Shown one piece after another: positions 46,255-60,434 of a DNA stretch of 64,000 nt. The notes under the pieces were generated by a model, which was given only the letters and a program-made list of their open reading frames with translations, had not been told where the DNA came from and ran no database searches. Position 1 is the stretch's first letter. Every line of letters starts with the position of its first letter. The position numbers were made by a program, and so were the translations under genes. The DNA is from Leucosporidium creatinivorum. Taxonomy: Eukaryota > Basidiomycota > Microbotryomycetes > Leucosporidiales > Leucosporidiaceae. The DNA is taken from contig BCKL01000001.1 in NCBI GenBank assembly GCA_001600635.1, positions 1,406,808-1,470,807 on the forward strand, read 5' to 3'.

Positions 46255-48502
46255 CTACATCGGCAGAAGGGCGCCGTCCTTGTCCACTCGGAGAACAGGA
46301 ACCCCTTGCGACCCGTATACTCCCTGTTGATGATGAAGAGGTTTAGAAAGAGCTCTCACTCCGAGCCAGCAACCACTCACCGTGACCAACTCGGTCTCGC
46401 GCTCCTTCTCGGGATCGTAGAGCCGTTGCTGCTTGCGACGCTGTAGACCGCTGTGAATGTTCTCCAACAAGTCGCGGTGCGCTGCTCGACCGCTGCGGAC
46501 GAACTGTATGAGCGAGAAAGAGTCAGCCCGACCTTCTCAAGCTCGACGTGGCTCAAAGTCGACTTACCGCCGAGTTCATCGCGGGAGAGCCGGCATAGAT
46601 GGTCGCTAGGGCGTCTCCGTTCTGCGAGAAAGGAAGAAGGGATCAGCCTTCGCTCTGCCTAGCCTGGAAGGCTACACGACTCACCTCGGAGAAGATGATT
46701 CGGTGCGAACGCTCAAGCTGCGAGCCTTCGAGGGGCGGCAAGCCCTCAGCAGCGAGATAATGCGAAAGAGCGACTCGTGATATGATCCATTGGCCGAGGT
46801 TGGTGCGATCGCAGCAGTCTGCAGAGGCAATATTTAGCTTCGGCCGAGAGAGACGATGCAAAGCGAAGAGTACTCACCTCGACAATTGACTCGGAACACT
46901 CCCTCTTGCCGCTGTAGGACGTCCGCTAGATGCCCATACTCTCCGAGAGTGAGGACAGTCGCTCCAACCTTGCCAACATCCTCTTCGACCGCCTCAGCGA
47001 GCCTCTGTGGGATGCAGTCGATCCCTCCATGAGCGTGCTCGACCTTCTGGATGTCGAATTCGCGGTAGAATGTGTTGTCCATCATCTCGGGCTCGTAGTT
47101 GGAGGCGAGCTGGTCGAGGCTGTGCGACGACAGAGTGTGAGCGATGGTTCGGCGAAAGGTTGCCTTCTCGGCTCACCCAGCATAGGCCGCGCCGAGCTTC
47201 TCCTCCGGAGCCAAGCTTCCCTCCGATGAGGTCCACATGAGGTTGAGAATGTGGATTGGCCCGTAACTGTCGAACAGCGAGTAGAAGTGGAAGCGGAAGG
47301 GGCGCAGCGAGTCGGCGAGAGGTTCATGAATCGTGAGGTCGGGGCGCCTCGTCGAGGAAGGTCGCTCGGTCCAGAAGACTGCAGGAAGGAGCGTCGATTA
47401 GTCTCTGCTCTTTTAGCTAGTCAACGAAATGCTCACGAGGAACACTGCCTCGTACTTCGACGAAGGACCAGCATTTGCTCGCCGTCCGAAGAATCGTCTC
47501 GGTCTGCGAGTGAGGTCGTCAGCTTTCGGCTCATCTCGCAGCTGGATAGACCATGCGCACTTCAGCAAAGTTGGCGACGTTGCCTTGTTCGTCGATCCCG
47601 CGCTTAATGAAGCGAGGTCCCGCGCGAGCCCATCGCCGCCGAGAAACGAGGGTAAGGAGAGCCTTCTCGCCACCGTGCTCGATCTGGCAATTCGAGTAGT
47701 AGCCTTGACAGACAGGGATAGCGAAGCCTCGCACGTCGAAGACCCGACGAAGACCGGGAGGGAGCGAGTTGCGAAAGCGGAAGAGCGGCGTAAGCATGAA
47801 GATGTTGTAGAGGAGTTGAGGGTCGGAGGGGAGATCGCTGAGGCTGTAGATGTAGGTTTGAGCGTCATGCTGTAGCATAGAATATCGCTGAAACTCACCT
47901 CGTAGGCGGGCAATGCCAGCGGTTCGGATCTCGATCGTCCTCTCCACTCCTCGAAGCCGGCTCACAAGCCTCCGCCCGCTTCTCGTCGACCTTCAACCGC
48001 CCCGCCAACCTCATGGTGATATCGAAGCCCGCCGTTCCGCTGTAGAAGAAGCTCCCATCGCCGAGGAAGTGCTTCAACGCAAAGCAAGGGCTCCCCTTCT
48101 CGGCCGACTCGGGGCCCAGAGGACCGTCGTCGAGGCTGTAGATCTCGACCTCGCGGACGCAGTACACGCTCTCGGCTCCAATGCCTTGCCATTCTCCCAT
48201 CTCTTGAGGCCCCTCGTACGTAGCTCGCATAACGACGGCGACATGAGTTTCTGGCCGACGCCGAAGGGGTCAGCTGGGTCGAATGAGAGCTTGATGCACT
48301 TACTGCCTTCAATCCTCAAGAGTCCCAGACATCCCAGCGCTTCTTGACCTGCTTCTAGGTGCAGGCCGTCGAGCGATGCTTCTTCCCTGGTCTGCAGTGC
48401 ACAGTGCACGCCTCCACTCGGCTCTGGGGCGTGAAGGGAGACGATATAGCCGTCCTCCTCCAAGCTAAGGACTCGAGGCGATTCAGTCACATGGACGAGC
48501 AT
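46255..48502 (-). CDS. SAC-domain phosphoinositide phosphatase
   Basis: Dephosphorylates PI(4)P and related phosphoinositides on the cytosolic face of membranes. ATG at 48502 (MLVHVTESPRVLSLEEDGYI) after a probable leader intron; TAG at 46255. Sequence order follows the SAC fold: IGAESVYCVREVEIYSLDDG, LKHFLGDGSFFYSGTAGFDI, EFQRYSMLQHDAQTYIYSLS, FAIPVCQGYYSNCQIEHGG, LVSRRRWARAGPRFIKRGID, then the catalytic loop joined across an intron to FRVNCRDCCDRTNLGQW (Cx5R-T), and after it NGDALATIYAGSPAMNSA. No C-terminal 5-phosphatase or membrane anchor is seen after TELVTGVYGSQGVPVLRV. A minus-strand ATG at 48780 is out of frame with the domain. About 600 residues. Confidence 0.9.
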
Positions 48503-48820
48503 GTCGGCTGGCTGCTGTAAGATGTCGAGGAGCAGTGAAATCGAAGCAGCTCAGCTCGGACAGGAGGAGTCGCTTTTCCGCGGAGCGATGTATTCGTGTA
48601 GAGTAGTGAAGCGAAGGGATGCTGTAGGCGAATATCATCGTGCTTATGTAGCTCAGTGGGAGGCTCTGAGGAAGTAGCTCGAACGAGCGGAGGGGAAGAG
48701 GTCGATGAGCGCATTGCGACGAGACTCTTCCTCTCGCCATCCACTACTCGCTCCATCTCGACGTCTCCCAGCACCAGCATCTAATACAGCTCACTCGAAC
48801 CAAATATAAACTACCGCAAC
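48503..48820. promoter_or_regulatory. Divergent promoter: SAC phosphatase and GFA protein
   Basis: About 320 bp. An AATATAAA string lies about 14 bases before the GFA ATG; its role as a TATA-like element is uncertain at that distance. The SAC side contains an apparent leader intron. Confidence 0.4.
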
Positions 48821-49536
48821 ATGTCCGAGACTGAATCCAAGCGTCACCCTCAGGGATCCAACCAGCCGGCTCCTACGATCGAGGGCCAGTGCAACTGTGG
48901 AAGCGTGCAGGTCACTGTAGCCAAGCCAGCGTTCGAGGGAGCAGCACATGCTATCTGCCGTGAGTTTATTGATACTGTAGGGCGATAGGCGGCGTTGAGC
49001 GAGGTGGATCGCTGAGTAGCCGAGGGCCGCTGATGCACCATCACGGAGCTGCAGAGCACCAGAAGCTTACATCTATTCTCCTCTACAGACTGCACCGGCT
49101 GCCGAACCTCCAGCGGAGCTCTGTGAGTAGCAAGATCTCGGCTCGGCTCATCGTTCTCCGCTCGCGCTGAAGCTGACCCATTCGCCCCCTCGCAGCGCCT
49201 CGAGCAACCTCATCATCGACAGCGAGTTCATCACGCTCGAGGGATCCGGCCTCGCGCTCAAGTCCTACCGCGACAAGAACACCGACAGCGGCAACGTCGC
49301 CGTTCGGTGGTTCTGCTCTGACTGTGGCTCGCCGATCCGCACCGTCGTGGAGGGCAAGGAGGAGACTTCATACTTGAAGACGGGTGAGTTGAGCTTCGCG
49401 CGCTCCCCTGAGCCTCACTGACCCGCGTTTCACAGGACTCTTTCCTCCTCGCTCGGTCGCCGCCCCCTCGGTCGAGCTCTTCACCCGGAACATGGAGTCC
49501 TTCGAGCAGGTGCAGGAAGGTGTCAAGGTCATGTAG
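48821..49536 (+). CDS. GFA/CENP-V domain protein
   Basis: Zinc-binding protein of the glutathione-dependent formaldehyde-activating family, about 150 residues in four exons. Motifs: EGQCNCGSVQVTVAKPAF, the HCTGCRTSSGAL loop joined across introns, ASSNLIIDSEFITLEGSGLA, RWFCSDCGSPIRTVVEG and LFPPRSVAAPSVELF. These give the expected cysteine pairs (CxC, CxxC, CxxC) for two structural zinc sites. Most fungal members have unknown substrates, and the name should not be read as proof of formaldehyde activity. ATG at 48821; it ends EQVQEGVKVM with TAG at 49534-49536. Confidence 0.88.
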
Positions 49537-49771
49537 AGCGGACAACAAGCGTAGAACAGCCACGAAGCTGCAACGGTGCTCAGTATCGCCGAAACTTGTC
49601 CTCGGTCTTCGCCAGCTCGCTCGATTCCTCGGCTTGGAAGGCTAAACAGGTGTAGGTGTGAATACAGCGGTGTAGGGAGAAGGGAGTCGAAGTCTATGGA
49701 ACAATAATGTGGTGCTACATCATGGTGAGAATGGGTGGGATCCAGTCCCCTCGGCGCCGCTCCTCGCTCCC

Positions 49772-50601
49772 TCAAACCACCAACGGGCTCGTCCTCCGCA
49801 TCCTCGTCTCCATGCGCATGACCGGGCTGCGCTCATCAATCAACTCGGCGCTCCTCCTCCTCAAGCTCCCAGCACTCGACTCCTCATCCCCCTCCGCCTC
49901 CTCGCCATGATCCATCCAGCTAAAGTCCTCAAACTCCTCCTCATCCTCCTCGACGTCGCCCTCCTCCTGCTCAAACCCCGCCTCAAACTCCCTCTTGACC
50001 TTGCTCCACGCCTCATCCTCCACCAACCCCCTCTTCACAATCCTAGGCTTCTCCACCACCGCCCTCTGCTCAATCTTGGGCGAAACGACCGGCTCGGCGA
50101 CGAGTCCCCTCCTCTTGGCCGCCGCCCTCGCGAGGTAGGCGTTGCGGTAGGCGACCTTGCTCCGCTTGTGCTCGGCAGGAGTGACGACATCGCGCTTGAA
50201 CTTGGACTTGATGGGCGTGGAACTGTGGCCCTCGGTGACGGGGCGCCAGACGGTGTGCGCGAGATGCGAGCCGGCTTCTCGGACGTAGGGGGCGCGAGGG
50301 GCGATGATGGCGGGGACGACCTCGGTGTTGATCTTGCGAGGACGGTACACGGCAGGTTGGGCGGTGGTTTTGATGTTGATGTTGGCTGGTCGGCGCGCGC
50401 GGAGGTGGGAGGCGACGTCTGCGAGCAGGGGGAAAGCGTTAGACGCGTCTTTCGGCGATGATTTCGGAGCTCTGAGAGAGACGTACAGCGTTCGAAGAGG
50501 GAGGCGTTGACGAGGGTGTCATCCAAAGGAGCACGCTTGCCTGCATGTGCGAAGGCGGGCGAGGCGAGGAGTGCCAGCGCGAGGAGGGATTGGAAGTGCA
50601 T
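49772..50601 (-). CDS. Secreted protein with many dibasic processing sites
   Basis: Not assigned to a family. Two exons; ATG at 50601 opens a signal peptide (HFQSLLALALLASPAFAHAG) ending just before a KR. The rest, about 230 residues, is spaced by Kex2-type sites: GKR-APL, KFKR-DVV, HKR-SKV, AKRR-GLV, IVKR-GLV, VKR-EFE, LRRR-SAE and MRR-TSP. Two of the released segments start GLV (GLVAEP and GLVEDE). A middle acidic part (EEEGDVEEDEEEFEDF-like) lies in one of the last segments. Taken with the signal peptide, this fits a precursor cut by Kex2 in the Golgi, though the segments are not strict repeats. Convergent with the GFA gene. Confidence 0.65.
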
Positions 50602-50998
50602 TGGAGCGAGCGAGCGAAAGGGGGAGCAGCCGGTGCGAAAGTGAGGAGGCGAGAAGAGCGCCGAGCTAGCGGGCTGTAGTCTGTTGATGCTTCGAGCAAA
50701 CGAGTGAGTGGTTGATGGCAAAGAGTCGCACACGCCGAGCGGCGTGACTTCAACCGTCAGAGCGATCCCATTCCTCAGCGGAGCGAGCGCGTCGCCTCAC
50801 GAGGTGGATTTTCGGCCGTTGAACCGTTCTTTTCGATTCCTGAGCCCGATAGAGAGGGTGCAGAACCTTTTGGACTCGTCGGAAGAGCTACAGCCGAGCC
50901 CCGACTCACCTGCATCACATCAAGGCCATTGAGCTCGCGTGTCGGGCTCCTCCCTCGGCTCCGAGCCAGCTCCTTCAAAGTTGCCTCAATTGCCTTCA
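50602..50998. other. Promoter of the dibasic-site protein gene and GPI1 3' end
   Basis: About 400 bp between two minus-strand genes. No gene or specific regulatory site supported. Confidence 0.4.
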
Positions 50999-53788
50999 TC
51001 AACTCTTCACATTGGTATCTACGTCCAGCCGTAGTCGTACTCGAGGGATGGGGGAGATGACGCGTCCTATATCAGAGAACAACGCGGGTCAGCTCAGCTC
51101 GGCGCTGCTCGGCGACGACTTGAGACGCGACGGAAGCTCACCTGATAGCAGCCGTCCCAAGAGGTAAATAGGACTGTAATGCGAAGCCAGCCGTCTTGAG
51201 AGTTGTAGGCTGTGCGAGGGAAAATAAGGTGAGCTTCAACGGCTAAGGGGGGAGCCCCGCCGGATGTGATGAGCTCGGTGGGGGAAAGCGAGAGGCGAAA
51301 CTCACTGCTGGAAGAAGATGCCGGCGAGGTGAATGGGGTTGTTCTGTACGAGTCAAGGTGAAGAAGGTGTGAGCTGGACCGAGCTGGTCAAGAAGCGAGC
51401 AAGAGACGAACCGTCATGCGAAGCAACGGTTCCTCCTTGGCCGAGGTGTGAAGCTCGAATTGTAGGCCGCCTGTAAGCGCAAGACGGCATCAGTCATCTG
51501 CAACGAGAAGGCATAGCCTTCATCGACTCACCTGGCAACCGGGCAGGATCCTTGAACCGGAGCATCACGGCGAAGAGAGGGAAATGGTTCATGAAGGCGA
51601 GAGCCGTTTCCATAGCAGCATGTAGGGCGACGATACCCAGTCGGCTCTGTAATCAGCAAATCGGGTCAGTGAACGATGCGCGCAAGGCAAGGCTCGGGGG
51701 AGAGAAGAACTGACGGCGGCGAAGGCGAGGTAGTAGACGAGGACGGTGGGGAAGAGGAAGGCTGCGAGGGTGAAGAGGATGGTGCCGAGGAGGAGTTGAT
51801 CCACCTCGTAGACCGCCGGTTCGACTCGATTGCGGAGGACGTTGAACTTCTTGCCTGTTCAATCGCCAAACGAGAACGAGGGAGGTCGGCGTCAGTTCTC
51901 GCGCTCCTCAACCTTACAGTGCATCAAAGCACAACTCACCTCGAAAGATGTTGAACAGCGCTCCCAGCATGGAGAGATGCCACCTGAAGATCGAGGTGGC
52001 CATCAAGTAGAAGACAAAGATGTGGAACGTGAGGAGGGCGAGCAGGTCCGAGGCGAAGGAGAAGAACATGGTCGTCCCGAGTAGGCCGGAAAGGCCGAGG
52101 AGGTAAACCATCGTTGGGAGGTAGGGGAGGAGGGGGGCGAAGATGACTGTTGGGCGCGCGTTGGTGGGAGAAGGGTCAGCTCCGAGCAAGGGGGGGGGGG
52201 GGAGGAGGAGATGACTCACGCTCCTCCCAGAGACCTGTACCCCAGAGGAAGCCGTCGCAGAAGATGGAGGCGAGCTCAAAGTTGAGCTTGACTCCTCCTG
52301 GCCAGTCGTTGAGCCACAGCAGCAGTTCCCGAAGCGAAGTGAGGGTGTACTCCTGCGAGGCGACGAGGGAAGTCAGCTTCCTGCTCTTCACCCTGGAGCA
52401 CTCGACTCGGTAAAAAAAAAGGCAGCCTGAATCTCGAACTCACCTGCACCACCCTCCCCAACAGCCCCCCAAGGTACTCCGAGTTCTCGCATACAAAGCT
52501 CGTGAACGCCGAGCCGACAATCATATCATTAGCGATGAGCCACATAGTGTTATAGAACTGGATGTAGTGCGCTCGACCGAGGGCGAGGGTGGGCATGTCG
52601 GATGTCTGGGACGAGGCGGAGAGGGTGGTGCGGATGAGGGAGTATTGGGAGGGCCAGGAGAGGCCTTGCGTTAGGCGGGTGTCGATTTGCTGGACTGTGG
52701 GTGAGAGGGAGTGGGTTAGTACGGAGATCGAGGGAGAGGAAGGAGGAAAGCAGGGACCCACCCGTCGCTGAGAGATCTTTGAGGGCCGTTCCGCCGAGTA
52801 AGGGGAGTTCCCAGGCGGTGAGGGTGAGGACGCCGCGAGCTACTGCTCGGACGAGGCGCGTCGGTGGAGAGAGTATTGACGCGAGGGTGGAAGGGAAGGA
52901 GATGGAGGAGCGAAGGGAAGGCGTTGGAGGTGAGAGAAGCGAAGTGAGATGAGGGGCGACATTGATCTGTGAGAGGGTTTATGAATCAGTCGGGGTTGCC
53001 GAAGAGCGAGCATGAGAGCCCACCCAGTCTACCACCTCCTCCAGATCCGCCACCGCCACGGCCGGCGCATTCGTCGGACTCGAGAAGTCCAACTTGGCGC
53101 TCCTCCTCAGCTTCTCTCCCAAGACATGCTCCTCGGTCCTCCCTTCCTTGTCCCTCTTCTTCCTCGCTTCAGCTTCCGCCTTCTTGGCAGCGGTAGAGCT
53201 CCCGGGCGTAGGAGGAGCGTCGAAGGAGTTGAGGTCGAGTTGCAGGGGGACGAGCGAGAGGAATTGAAGTTGGGAGCGTTTGGGCGGGGTGTAGAGGATT
53301 AGGGTTGTTGATGGGGAGGTGGGTGAGAGTGTTGGGGACGAGGAGGAGGAGAGGTCGATGTGGAAGGAGGGGGAAGAGGTGCTCGGCGCGTGAGGGGGAG
53401 GGTCCGAAGCGCGAGCTTTGCCCTTGTCTGATGAAACAGAGCAAGTGCCGACGATGATGAGGCGGTGGTTGAGGTGGTTGACGATAGTGTCTAGTCGCTG
53501 TTGAGCTTCGTGTTGGTTGACAGCTTGGAGAATGCCGGCTACGAGGCAAGCGTGTCGTCCTTGCCAGCCGAACAAGTAGCTGTGAGTTGGTGAAGTCGAA
53601 GCTTGTGCAGCTGGTGTAGCAGCGCGAGGAGTTGGTAATGGGAAGAAGAGGAATTGAGCTGGTGCCGGAGGAGGAGGTGTTGGCAGAGGAGGGGAAGGAG
53701 GAGCGAGTGGTGGGGGTAGTTGATAGATGGCAGAGGAGCGACGGGACGAGATGGAAGAAGGTCGTCCCAGAGCGGGTGAGAGTGACAT
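50999..53788 (-). CDS. GPI1: GPI-anchor GlcNAc-transferase subunit (PIG-Q/GPI1)
   Basis: Membrane subunit of the GPI-GlcNAc transferase that makes the first GPI-anchor intermediate at the ER. ATG at 53788 (MSLSPALGRPSSISSRRSSA) and TGA at 50999. A long Pro/Ser-rich N-terminus is followed by FNTMWLIANDMIVGS, WLNDWPGGVKLNFELASIF, a run of membrane helices (LPTMVYLLGLSGLLGTTMFF, ALLTFHIFVFYLMATSIFRW, LLGTILFTLAAFLFPTVLVY) and the C-terminal SRRLASHYSPIYLLGRLLSG segment shared with other GPI1 proteins. The NLNGV-like and HLSMLGALFNIFRG parts also match. Several GT-AG introns, one with a 13-base C-tract on this strand. About 750 residues. Confidence 0.9.
52190..52202. repeat. G13 homopolymer in a GPI1 intron
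   Basis: Thirteen consecutive G on the plus strand inside a GPI1 intron; on the transcribed strand it is a C-tract just upstream of the branch region. Length may be unstable or miscalled. Confidence 0.8.
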
Positions 53789-53813
53789 GGCTGTAGCTGT
53801 GTTCTGTAGCTGA

Positions 53814-54015
53814 TTAGAATGAGCCCCTGCGTCGGAGATGTTCCCGAGCTGAGAGCGAGTAGTTGTCCTGGCCCTGGAGAGTGAGAGAGAGGTGAGCTGC
53901 TGTAGGTCGTTCAGAGCGAGTGAGGACGTACCTTTGAAGCGATACTAGTCGCCAATTTGTTCAAGTAGAACAGAATTACCAAAGTAAGCCCGAATACCGC
54001 CAACAAACTGAGCAT
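53814..54015 (-). CDS. Possible tiny single-span membrane protein
   Basis: Candidate of 47 residues in the interval between GPI1 and CMS1. ATG at 54015 gives LSLLAVFGLTLVILFYLNKL, a strong membrane helix, then ATSIASK; a GT-AG intron leads to GQDNYSLSAREHLRRRGSF and TAA at 53814. It is on the same strand as GPI1, so it may be only a leader segment of that transcript. No family recognised. Low confidence. Confidence 0.3.
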
Positions 54016-54130
54016 CCCCCTTCCCGCGACGAGCAAGCGAGAGGACAACAAGCGCAAGCCATGCAACACTTCGCTGCTTTCTCTATCTCTCGCCAATCTA
54101 TACTTGCAACCTCTTTACCACTCGCTTACA

Positions 54131-55394
54131 ATGGCACCTCCTCCCGCTAAAAAGGCCAAGACCGAATCTACTACAGCTCCCACTCAAATCTCGGGAGACA
54201 GCTTGGACCAAGACTTCCTCCTCGAAGACAACTTCGCCCCTTCCGACGACTCGGGCGACGAGGGTGGAGCAGGCCAGGACTACGACCCAGCAGAGCTCGT
54301 AGTCTCCGACGACGAATCTTCCAGCCATCCTCATGCCCCGCTGCCTCCATCCGACGACGACGAGCCTGCACCGAAGAAACGCAAAGCCGACGAGAGCGCT
54401 TCGAGTGGAGGGGAGGGAGCAGCGGTAGGAGCTGGGGAAGGAAAGAATAAGAAGGAGAAGAAGGAGAAGAAGCCCAAGAAGCCCAAGGCGGCCAAGTTGC
54501 AGGAGGTGGGCATTGGCCAGAGCGAGGGACTGGGATTGCTCCCTGTGGCTGCTTTGGTGGATGCGCTGGCCGAGAAGCAGAAACGCGCGTTGCCCAAGTT
54601 GAGTAACATGGAGATGGATGACTTGAGGCTGCCGGGTGGGTCCCTTCTCGCTCCCTAGACCCGTCCGAGCTCTGCGCCGAAGCTGACTCTCTTGCGCCGA
54701 ACGAATAGAAACCTTCCTCGTCGACACTTCTGCCACCACTGAACGCACCAACCTCCAAGCCTTCCTTCGTGCCGCTTTCCCTACCCTTCCCAACACCCTC
54801 GCAAAAGTACCAAAGAAGGAAGGCTCGCCCCGAATCCTGGTCATCGCCGGCGCTGCTCTCCGAGTAGCAGATTTATGTCGGTGCGTGCTCCTCTTCTTAT
54901 CTATCATCTGCTCAGCCAAGCTGACCTCCCCCTCTGCATCGATAGCGAGGTCAAGGACTTCAAGACCAAGGAGATTGACGTGGGCAAGCTGTTCGCCAAG
55001 CACTTCAAACTGGCCGAGCACGCCGACTACCTCAACAAGACCAAGGTTGGTATTGCTGTTGGGACACCAAACCGCATCGGCAAGCTGCTGGAGGAGACTG
55101 GTGCGTCTTGCTCTACCTCACACCTTGCTTCTCGGCGTTTCGCTGACCATCCCCTCTCCTGTGTCTCCTCTCCTTTCGTCTCTGGCCCCCGCTCCCGCCG
55201 CCTATCCATAAACAGACTCCCTCCACCTCACCCACCTCTCGCACATCCTCCTCGACGCGACCCACCTGGACGCCAAGAAGCGCTCCCTCGTCGACATGCC
55301 CGAAGCGAGGGAGGACCTGTTCAAGCTCGTGCTGGGCAACAAGGACATTGTCGAGAGGCTCAAGGAGGGGAAGTGCAAGATTGCGATTTACTGA
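54131..55394 (+). CDS. CMS1: CMS1-type ribosomal small-subunit assembly protein
   Basis: Nucleolar protein tied to 40S/90S pre-ribosomes, related to DEAD-box folds but lacking helicase motifs. Four exons. N-terminus: MAPPPAKKAKTESTTAPTQI, acidic Ser/Asp-rich tract and a Lys-rich stretch (KKEKKEKKPKKPKAAK). The conserved core is RALPKLSNMEMDDLRLP, ETFLVDTSATTERTN, PRILVIAGAALRVADLC, REVKDFKTKEIDVGKLFAKH, KVGIAVGTPNRIGKLLEET, and SLHLTHLSHILLDATHLDAK. The end is KLVLGNKDIVERLKEGKCKI. About 330 residues, the usual family length. Divergent from GPI1. Confidence 0.9.
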
Positions 55395-55654
55395 GTTGGG
55401 GATCAGGGGGGGCGTTTGTGATTGTAATAGAGGGGCGAAGAGGCGCTAGGAGGAAGGAGCGCCGAGCGCCGAGCTCGGCGAGCGAGCGTTGAGGATCCCT
55501 GTTCGTAGCTCGAGTGAAGCTGCACTTGCATTGAGATACCCTTGCTCGATCTTTGGGCTGTCTTGTCGGCCGCTCTATCTGCACCACGAGCGAGAGAAGG
55601 AGATGCGAATGGCTAGTCTTACAATACAGCTGCCTATACTCGTCCTGCTCCGAC

Positions 55655-56180
55655 CTAGAATCCCAGAGGGTTGGTCCTTGAAGTGATACGAGTCCCTGCA
55701 GCATCTCCCTACAGTCAGCGGGGCTCTCCTGTAGCTCACGCGTCGCCCAAGAAGCAAACGCACATTTGGGCACCTTGTGCATCGACTTGCGGTAGCCAGG
55801 ATCCGTCCTCGAGAACGTGGTGTACTTGTCTTTGGGGTGCATCTCCTGCTCTGTTGGTAGTGCTAGTGCTCGGACCTGTTCATCGAGCGTAAGATGAGCG
55901 AGAGCGCTGAGAGAGAGAGAGAAGGGAAGCGAGAGAAGCGCACCAAGGAATGAGTCTGTACCCCGCTAGCTTCCACTGTGGCGATGACGTCGTCTACGGC
56001 CTTCAAGCGGAGACGGGCGCGCATCTTGCGAGTCTTGGACATGCGCCAAGGGGATTTCCTACAGAGCAGCGCAGAGGGTCAGATTTGAGGATGGAAGAGC
56101 GAGAGTTACAGAGGAGGACTAGCAGCGTACCAGAGGAGACCACCGAATGCTGTAGCTGATTGACGAAATGGCCCGAACAT
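55655..56180 (-). CDS. MRPL31: Mitochondrial ribosomal protein mL60 (MRPL31)
   Basis: Fungal-specific protein of the mitochondrial large ribosomal subunit. Four exons; ATG at 56180. The joined sequence starts MFGPFRQSATAFGGLLW, then KSPWRMSKTRKMRARLRLKA, VDDVIATVEASG, TEQEMHPKDKYTTFSRTDPG, YRKSMHKVPKWTRITSRTNP and LGF before TAG at 55655. The MFGPF start, the KxPWRM box and KDKYTxF-GYRKxxHKVPKWT follow the yeast protein closely. The last acceptor is the CTGCAG before GGACTCG, because an earlier AG would break the WTR-PxGF ending. It is convergent with CMS1. Confidence 0.88.
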
Positions 56181-56370
56181 GACTGTGAGCTGATGAGGTA
56201 GGAGTCTGAGCCCTCAGCGAGCCGACTCCGAAGTTGGACGTCGGACTTGGTCGCGACGGAGCTCAGCCGACGGGGTCTGCTTCCTACCCTCACTTTTAAC
56301 CTCGTCTTCTCTTCTTATTCGACTCGGCTACAGGACAGCAGTACTTTCGTACAGTACCGCCCCAGCCGCC

Positions 56371-60206
<3,836 letters not shown>

Positions 60207-60434
60207 GAGATGTGTCTCTGAGGGTATTCCGTTGCTAAGTGGGTTACAGCCCGGAGGCAGGAGGAGGGTCGAGTAGAGCGCGAGGGGCAGTTATCGTTGG
60301 TCTTCGCACTACATGCACATTGCAAAACACATCCAAAAAGGTATGGCTCTACTGAGTCTGCCGTTGTAACATCATACACCGTCTACCACCGAAAGGCGAG
60401 CGACCATCCGAGCGCACTGAGTGAAGGGCTCGGT

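Noticed and set aside
48503-48780. Upstream ATG at 48780 as the SAC phosphatase start
   Set aside because: It is out of frame with the SAC domain; a leader intron and the ATG at 48502 explain the gene better.
54098-55021. Minus-strand open frame of 307 residues
   Set aside because: Antisense to CMS1; Leu-rich string arises from the Lys/Glu/Asp codons of the real gene.
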